From Fidelibacterota bacterium (GTDB lineage: Bacteria > Fidelibacterota > UBA8477 > JABMPR01), in NCBI GenBank assembly GCA_021736185.1, contig JAIPGJ010000013.1, forward strand, positions 1-39,101: 39,101 nucleotides of DNA. Reading direction: 5' to 3'. Numbering within the stretch: position 1 is the first letter of the stretch; every line of letters begins with the position of its first letter. The notes beneath the pieces were generated by a model. It did no database searches. It had not been told where the DNA came from and was given only the letters and a program-made list of their open reading frames with translations. Shown piece by piece: positions 34,301 to 39,101 of the stretch. The translations under genes and the position numbers were made by a program.

Positions 34301-37129
34301 ATGCACCAATCACGATCACTTATGACACTGCTGATCGCACTCACACTAGTCATGTCGGCCTGCGTTTTTACGGGTCAAGATGCCCAACAAGCTAGTATCG
34401 ATTTAAATGCCCCAATGCCAGTAGATCCCAATCTGATAGAAGGAACACTGGATAATGGCATCAGATATTTCATCAAGGTAAACAAGAAGCCAGAAAATCG
34501 TGCTGAACTACGTCTGGCGATAAATGCTGGTTCGGTCCTGGAAGATGAAGACCAACTAGGTCTGGCTCATTTTCTGGAACATATGGCTTTCAATGGGACC
34601 GTCGATTTCCCCAAACAGGATTTGGTCAACTATCTGGAAGGTATTGGCATGCGTTTTGGGGCAGACTTGAATGCCTATACAAGTTTTGATGAAACCGTCT
34701 ATATGCTTCAAGTACCCACCGACAGTGTGAACCAAATGGCTACCGGGTTTAAGATTTTGGAGAACTGGGCTCATAAGGTGAGTTTTGAGGATGAGGAAAT
34801 TGATAAAGAGCGTGGTGTCATTCTTGAGGAATGGCGTCTGGGACAGGGTGCTGGTCAGCGCATTTTGGACAAACAATTACCTGTTTTGGCCAAAGGATCC
34901 CGTTATGCAGAACGACTGCCTATTGGATCAATGGATGTGATCCAGAATGCCAATTACGATACCATCAGGCGTTTTTATAGAGACTGGTATCGACCAGATC
35001 TCATGGCCGTTGTGGCTGTGGGTGATTTTGACCCCGCAGATATTGAAGCCAGAATAAAAGCCCTGTTTGGCAGCATTCCGAAGGCTGCTGATCCCAGGGA
35101 ACGCCTGGTTTATGATATGCCTGATCACTCCGAAGTTTTGTATGCCATTGCATCTGATCCAGAAGCCACACGATCAAGTGTGAGTATTCTCTTTAAACAT
35201 CCTGCCCGGATCGATCGCACTGCCGGTGAATATCGTGAAAATATTGTGGAACGAATTTACCATGAAATGTTAAATGCACGTTTTAGCGAGATGTCTCAAA
35301 AAGCGGAGGCTCCCTTTCTCTATGCTTACTCCACAAAATGGAGCTTGGCCAGGACTTCTGAAATGGTTGCTCTGGGAGCCAGTGTTGTGGATGGTGGAAT
35401 ATCCGCCGGACTGGAAGCTGTCCTGGTAGAAGGTGAACGCGTTCGCAGACATGGTTTCACTGCCACTGAACTGGAAAGAGCAAAAAAATCAGTACTGCGC
35501 TCCATGGAAAGTCTGTATCAGGAACGAGATAAGCAGGAATCCCGCGGCTATGCCTCGGAGCTGATTCGTCACTTTCTGGAAGCAGAAGCGGTCTCCGGAA
35601 TCGAGTATGAATATCAGCTTTACAGAGAAACAGTCCCCGGTATCAGTGTGGATGAAGTAAATGCTCTGGCACAAAAATTTATTAGCGATAAGAATCGGGT
35701 TGTCATGGCTTCCGGGCCAGATAAAGCAGGTGTCTCTATCCCTGAAGCCTCTGACTTGGCTACGGTTATGGACCGGATCGCCACGTTGAAAATCGGTCCC
35801 TATGTTGATGAGGTTTCCACCGATCCACTCATTGCAGAACTTCCCCAAGCCGGTAGCATTGTTGATCAGAAATATTATGAGGACATCGACACCTATGAAT
35901 ACCGTCTGAGCAATGGCGTGAAAGTGGTGCTGAAATCCACGGATTTTAAAAACGATGAGATCTTATTCCAAGCCTTCAGCCCGGGTGGTTATTCTGTTTT
36001 CAATGACGAAGATCTGATCACCGGAAAAATGGCCGATAAGCTGATGGACTATAGTGGTCTTGGGAATTTCAGCCTCATGGACCTGCAAAAATTGATGGCT
36101 GGTAAAGACGTTGGAACCACACCTTATATTAACGCCCTGTATGAAGGTCTCCGAGGTTCTGTATCACCCAATGATCTTGAGTTTCTATTTCAGATGATCT
36201 ACCTGCAATTCACGAGCAGCCGTCAGGATGAAGAAGCCGTCTCAGCACTGATGAGTCAGTTTCGATCACAGTTGGAAAATAAAAGTCTCAGTCCAGAAGC
36301 GGCCTACAGTGATACACTTAATGCCACATTAAATGGCTATAACCCCCGCCGTCAACCCCTGACAGTGGAAAGCCTTGACCAGATAGACCTCAATCGGGCT
36401 CAAGAGCTCTATGATGAGCGTTTCCAGGATGCTGGTGATTTTACCTTCCTCTTTGTGGGAAGCTTTGAGAAAGAAACCATCCTGCCCTTCATCTTACAAT
36501 ACATCGGCTCATTACCTGCCACAGGAAGAAATGAATCCTGGGTAGACGAGGGCGTCATGACACCCCAGGGCAAAATTCAAAAAGAAGTCAAGCGGGGTTT
36601 GGAGCCCAAGAGTCGTACCCGTATCGTTTTTCCCGGTAAATTTGATTATACCCGCCAGAATCGCTACGATATGTACTCCATGATGCAAGTTCTGAATATT
36701 CGTCTGCGTGAAGTTCTGCGTGAGGATATGGGTGGTGTCTATGGTGTTGGTGTGTGGGCCAGCATGTCCAAAGAGCCCCAGGCAGAATACTCCCTGAATG
36801 TGACTTTTGGTTGCGCCCCTGATCGTGTTCAGGAGTTGACCGATGCCGTTCTGGTTGAGATCAAAAAGCTCATGACAGAAACACCCGATCAGGTGAATAT
36901 CGATAAAGTGAAAGAGGCTCAGCGCAGGGAGCGTGAAATAAATATCCAGAGTAATTCCTATTGGTTGAATTCACTGGCTGTTTACTATCGTGAAGGTCGA
37001 GAGCTTTCAGATTTTATGAAATTCAATGAGCTGATCGAAGGTTTTTCCGGACAAGCAGCCCAGGCCGCGGCAGCCGAGTATTTTAATCTGGACAACATGA
37101 TTCAGGTAACCCTCAATCCTGAAGGCTAG
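34301..37129 (+). CDS. M16-family zinc protease, outer-membrane or periplasmic lipoprotein
   Basis: The 942-residue protein has a lipoprotein signal ending VMSAC (C21). The catalytic M16 half carries the inverted zinc motif HFLEH (H90, E93, H94) within GLAHFLEHMAFNGT and a further metal Glu in ERGVILEEWRLG. The C-terminal half (from ~residue 520, KYYEDIDTYEYRLSNGVKVV) is the non-catalytic partner domain, containing the conserved R/Y segment near EDMGGVYGVGVW. Two-domain M16 proteases of this kind degrade peptides in a closed chamber. The gene is monocistronic by position (127-base gap upstream; terminator at 37155-37185). Lipid anchoring suggests peptide cleanup at the cell envelope. Confidence 0.93.
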   Translation: MHQSRSLMTLLIALTLVMSACVFTGQDAQQASIDLNAPMPVDPNLIEGTLDNGIRYFIKVNKKPENRAELRLAINAGSVLEDEDQLGLAHFLEHMAFNGTVDFPKQDLVNYLEGIGMRFGADLNAYTSFDETVYMLQVPTDSVNQMATGFKILENWAHKVSFEDEEIDKERGVILEEWRLGQGAGQRILDKQLPVLAKGSRYAERLPIGSMDVIQNANYDTIRRFYRDWYRPDLMAVVAVGDFDPADIEARIKALFGSIPKAADPRERLVYDMPDHSEVLYAIASDPEATRSSVSILFKHPARIDRTAGEYRENIVERIYHEMLNARFSEMSQKAEAPFLYAYSTKWSLARTSEMVALGASVVDGGISAGLEAVLVEGERVRRHGFTATELERAKKSVLRSMESLYQERDKQESRGYASELIRHFLEAEAVSGIEYEYQLYRETVPGISVDEVNALAQKFISDKNRVVMASGPDKAGVSIPEASDLATVMDRIATLKIGPYVDEVSTDPLIAELPQAGSIVDQKYYEDIDTYEYRLSNGVKVVLKSTDFKNDEILFQAFSPGGYSVFNDEDLITGKMADKLMDYSGLGNFSLMDLQKLMAGKDVGTTPYINALYEGLRGSVSPNDLEFLFQMIYLQFTSSRQDEEAVSALMSQFRSQLENKSLSPEAAYSDTLNATLNGYNPRRQPLTVESLDQIDLNRAQELYDERFQDAGDFTFLFVGSFEKETILPFILQYIGSLPATGRNESWVDEGVMTPQGKIQKEVKRGLEPKSRTRIVFPGKFDYTRQNRYDMYSMMQVLNIRLREVLREDMGGVYGVGVWASMSKEPQAEYSLNVTFGCAPDRVQELTDAVLVEIKKLMTETPDQVNIDKVKEAQRREREINIQSNSYWLNSLAVYYREGRELSDFMKFNELIEGFSGQAAQAAAAEYFNLDNMIQVTLNPEG

Positions 37130-37149
37130 TTTGCCCCACATTTGCAATC

Positions 37150-37432
37150 AAAAGAGGCTGTCCCCAAAAGGGCGGCCTTTTTTTTAAGGTCGCGGGTGTA
37201 AGGGTGCAAGAGGAATAAGGGAATAAGGGTATAGAGTACACTGGATCCAGGTTGAGACGGGGACATCTCCGCAAGACACAATCCCAAACACAGCTGCCTT
37301 TGTTTGGGTAATCATTGCCAACACCTATCGGTGAATATCCGCCTGCCCGGCGTAGCTCAACGAGCAGAGCTGGACGTGCATCCGTGGCTAAAAAAAAGGA
37401 GGATCACGGCATGTTCTGGGACAGCCTCTTTT
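37150..37432. repeat. 283-bp intergenic element with perfect 15-bp terminal inverted repeats
   Basis: AAAAGAGGCTGTCCC (37150-37164) is repeated exactly in reverse complement as GGGACAGCCTCTTTT (37418-37432). Between lie G/A-rich steps (AATAAGGG twice), CGGCGTAGCTCAACGAGCAG and other sequence without an ORF. The size and terminal repeats resemble a non-autonomous transposable element (MITE); no target duplication is clear. The left end also forms half of the terminator described separately. No gene is present in the 340-base gap 37130-37469 besides this. Confidence 0.5.
37155..37185 (+). terminator. Rho-independent terminator after the M16 protease gene
   Basis: AGGCTGTCC (37155-37163) pairs with GGGCGGCCT (37170-37178) through 9 base pairs including two G-U, with a CCAAAA loop, and is followed by a run of eight T (37178-37185). 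It begins 26 bases after the stop codon of the protease gene. Confidence 0.85.
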
Positions 37433-37469
37433 AATGCCAAGAAATGCCAGGGAGTCACTATATATAGCC

Positions 37470-38093
37470 ATGAATAAGATGGTCATTTTTAATGAAACCA
37501 GTTTGTCTGAAGCAGTTGAAAGGCTTTGTCAAGCTGATGCTCAGCTCAGATTCGTGGTTGAACGTTTTGGACCTCCGCCTCTGTGGGCGCGAAAGCCTGG
37601 TTTCCCCACTCTAGTCCATATTATTCTTGAGCAGCAAGTTTCCCTGGCATCGGCCAAGGCCTGCTTTGAAAAGCTTAATACAGTGTTGCCTGATTTAAAG
37701 CCCGAAACCTTTTTAACTCTCGATGATGAACGCTTGCTTCAAATTGGCTTCAGTCGACAGAAAACACGCTATTGCAGATTATTGGCAGCAGCCATATTGG
37801 ATGGTTCTCTTGACCTCCACAGCTTGAATCACGCTTCAGACCAGGTGGTTTTTTCACAACTGACTTCCTTAACAGGAATCGGAGCCTGGACGGCAAATAT
37901 TTATCTCCTCATGGCCCTGGGACGACCCGATATTTGGCCTCTGGGAGACCTGGCCCTGGAAGTCGCGCTGCAGGACCTACTGGGATTAGCCCAACGGCCA
38001 AAGGGAGCGGAATTTCAAAATCTGGGCGAAAGGTGGCGACCTCATCGGGCAGTTGCAGCAAGGATATTGTGGCATTATTATCTATCGCCCTAG
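37470..38093 (+). CDS. DNA-3-methyladenine glycosylase II-like (AlkA/HhH-GPD) protein
   Basis: The 207-residue protein is the HhH-GPD core of alkyl-base glycosylases without the N-terminal AlkA domain. It has PPPLWARKPGFPTLVHIILE, EQQVSLASAKACFEKLN, the helix-hairpin-helix LTSLTGIGAWTANIYLLMAL and the catalytic Asp (D160) in WPLGDLALEVAL. It should excise 3-methyladenine and related lesions from DNA. I chose ATG 37470 because relatives begin near MxIFxExSLxEAVxxL; an upstream ATG at 37434 would add 12 residues but lies right beside the inverted repeat and has no ribosome site. It adds to the DNA-repair genes in this window (MutM, ExoIII, ATL). Confidence 0.9.
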   Translation: MNKMVIFNETSLSEAVERLCQADAQLRFVVERFGPPPLWARKPGFPTLVHIILEQQVSLASAKACFEKLNTVLPDLKPETFLTLDDERLLQIGFSRQKTRYCRLLAAAILDGSLDLHSLNHASDQVVFSQLTSLTGIGAWTANIYLLMALGRPDIWPLGDLALEVALQDLLGLAQRPKGAEFQNLGERWRPHRAVAARILWHYYLSP

Positions 38094-38160
38094 AAAAAGT
38101 ATAAAGAGATATATTTTATGAAACCATTCGATATTTTAAATCTTAGATCGAGGAAATAAC

Positions 38161-38514
38161 ATGTCAGTTAAACATTTGCAGGATTTACCTCTGGAACCTG
38201 TTTCAGCAGGAGAAAAAACCTCAAAACAGGTGCTCATTTCCCATGAGGAAGGCCCCCATTTTGCCATGCGTCGCTTTGTGATTGAGGCAGGTGGATTTAT
38301 GCCTCTCCACTCAAACTCAGTTGAACATGAGCAATTTTGCATCGGCGGCAAGGCAGAGGTGGTTATTGGCGGGGAGCAAGTCATCGTTAAAAAAAATGAT
38401 GTGGTTTTTATTCCAGCCAATATTCCCCACAGTTATCGCACCATAAGTTCTGAACCATTCGAGTTTTTGTGCCTGGTCCCCAATCAAGAAGATATTATTG
38501 ATATCAAGGAGTGA
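38161..38514 (+). CDS. Cupin-domain protein (metal-binding type)
   Basis: The 117-residue protein is a single cupin with the canonical first motif GGFMPLHSNSVEHEQFCIGG (two His and Glu metal ligands) and second motif VIVKKNDVVFIPANIPHSYR (His). The retained His/Glu pattern predicts binding of a metal such as iron, manganese or zinc. The function is unknown; many relatives are dioxygenases, isomerases or sensors. GAGGAA lies 6 bases before the ATG. The next gene begins 3 bases after its stop, so they are co-transcribed. Confidence 0.9.
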   Translation: MSVKHLQDLPLEPVSAGEKTSKQVLISHEEGPHFAMRRFVIEAGGFMPLHSNSVEHEQFCIGGKAEVVIGGEQVIVKKNDVVFIPANIPHSYRTISSEPFEFLCLVPNQEDIIDIKE

Positions 38515-38517
38515 AAA

Positions 38518-39021
38518 ATGAACTCAAGCATAAAAACGGTTGCCTCATTTCTCGGAATCTCGATTATTTTTACAGCAATCATGACCAGTTGTAGCAATAA
38601 AGTAGACTTGAATGCTGAAATAAATCGGCTGTATAGTACGGATATTCGATTTGCTCAAATGTCCCTGGACCTGGGGGCGGCAGAAGCCTTCAATCACTTT
38701 CTGGCAGAGGATGCCATGAGCATGTCCCATGAGCAGAATCCTGTCATTGGACGTGAACAGATTTACCAGGAAATGAAGCCTGGACAGGCTGATTATCAAC
38801 TTGCCTGGGAGCCTCAGCACGCCGACGTGGCGGTTTCCGGAGAGATGGGCTGGACCTGGGGCAAGTATGTGCTCAGTTTTATGGATGATCAGGGAATTGA
38901 ACAAAAGCGCTATGGGAAATACCTGAATATCTGGACCAGACAGAAAGACGGCCAATGGAAAGTTGCCGTCGATATGGGGAATTCAAGGCCTGCTCCAGCC
39001 GGGCTAGACCAAGAGAGTTAA
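38518..39021 (+). CDS. SnoaL/DUF4440-like lipoprotein
   Basis: The 167-residue protein has a lipoprotein signal ending AIMTSC (about residue 25) and then a small NTF2-like cone fold: RFAQMSLDLGAAEAFNHFLA, EDAMSMSHEQNPVIGREQIY, MGWTWGKYVLSF, YGKYLNIWTRQKDGQWKVAV. This matches the DUF4440/SnoaL-like superfamily, whose members range from ketosteroid-isomerase-like enzymes to proteins without activity. Its role here is unknown. It follows the cupin by 3 bases and precedes a probable MscS channel gene. Confidence 0.8.
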   Translation: MNSSIKTVASFLGISIIFTAIMTSCSNKVDLNAEINRLYSTDIRFAQMSLDLGAAEAFNHFLAEDAMSMSHEQNPVIGREQIYQEMKPGQADYQLAWEPQHADVAVSGEMGWTWGKYVLSFMDDQGIEQKRYGKYLNIWTRQKDGQWKVAVDMGNSRPAPAGLDQES

Positions 39022-39041
39022 ACTTTAGAACGGAAGAAATT

Positions 39042-39101
39042 ATGGATGTTCAAGCAATTTTAAAGCAGATTACAGAATATATCACGACTTATTCATTGAA
39101 T
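39042..39101 (+). CDS. N-terminus of a probable MscS-family mechanosensitive channel (3' end outside the window)
   Basis: An ATG at 39042 with GGAAGAA 6 bases upstream opens a frame that stays open for 20 codons to the window edge: MDVQAILKQITEYITTYSLN. Short N-termini of this shape (a Leu-Ile-Thr-rich first helix just before the first membrane segment) are typical of small MscS-type channels. Too little is present for a firm call. Confidence 0.55.
   Translation, partial: MDVQAILKQITEYITTYSLN

Noticed and set aside
37348-37411. tRNA-like sequence (CGTAGCTCAACGAGCAGAGC, resembling a D-arm)
   Set aside because: No matching anticodon stem, no GTTC-type T-loop and no acceptor complement could be built; it lies in the repeat element.
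1-39101. CRISPR array, toxin-antitoxin pair, restriction system or prophage
   Set aside because: I read both strands for regular spaced repeats, paired small genes and phage structural genes and found none.

Overview
The window looks like chromosome from an uncultured, Gram-negative, FCB-type bacterium (Bacteroidota/Neomarinimicrobiota-like), with moderate GC. The evidence is a TonB-dependent outer-membrane receptor, several lipoproteins with lipoboxes, a ~1,050-residue DUF2723 membrane protein of the kind frequent in that superphylum, and a B12-binding radical SAM protein beside RNase G. The exact lineage is an inference. I see no rRNA, tRNA, prophage, CRISPR array or intact insertion sequence. 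Most genes are housekeeping or general metabolism.

Layout: (1) 3-2869, plus strand: the 3' part of a TonB-dependent receptor followed by a CarH/LitR-like B12-binding transcription regulator. (2) 2957-5068, minus strand: a DUF2721 membrane protein, MutM and exonuclease III. (3) 5230-7821, plus strand: YdeI-like protein, peptidoglycan amidase lipoprotein, Nudix hydrolase, lipocalin-like protein, and an alkyltransferase-like protein with Trp in place of the acceptor Cys. (4) 7818-14405, minus strand: a duplicated zinc-ribbon-like protein, the DUF2723 protein, a TrmH-type RNA methyltransferase, HisS and a DUF2007 protein. (5) 14587-39101, plus strand only: radical SAM/DUF2344 protein, RNase G, TPM-domain protein, ATP-cone/uridine-kinase fusion, YihY/BrkB, CstA, D-aminoacylase-like hydrolase, cupins, zinc-ribbon and cysteine-cluster proteins, YaiI, CoA-binding protein, NAD-dependent epimerase, methyltransferase, a tight BtpA/amidohydrolase/PuuD-like operon, an M16 protease lipoprotein, an AlkA-type glycosylase, a cupin, a SnoaL-like lipoprotein and the first 20 codons of a probable MscS channel.

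Functional themes: DNA-damage repair is dense (MutM, ExoIII, Nudix, ATL, AlkA-like). Peptide and amide scavenging recurs (CstA, D-aminoacylase, YtcJ-like amidohydrolase, PuuD-like, M16). Cobalamin appears twice (regulator and radical SAM protein).

The most notable non-gene signal is the 520-nt leader of the RNase G gene. It contains a terminator-like hairpin, a run of further hairpins, and a 23-codon leader ORF with a strong ribosome-binding site that ends one base before the RNase G start codon. That ORF runs through a hairpin covering the RNase G Shine-Dalgarno sequence. Other noncoding signals are a pair of related intergenic palindromes (4238-4290, 7397-7456), a 283-bp element bounded by perfect 15-bp inverted repeats (37150-37432), and a repeat-like sequence that supplies the hisS stop codon. 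I did not find a clear new defence or mobile system.
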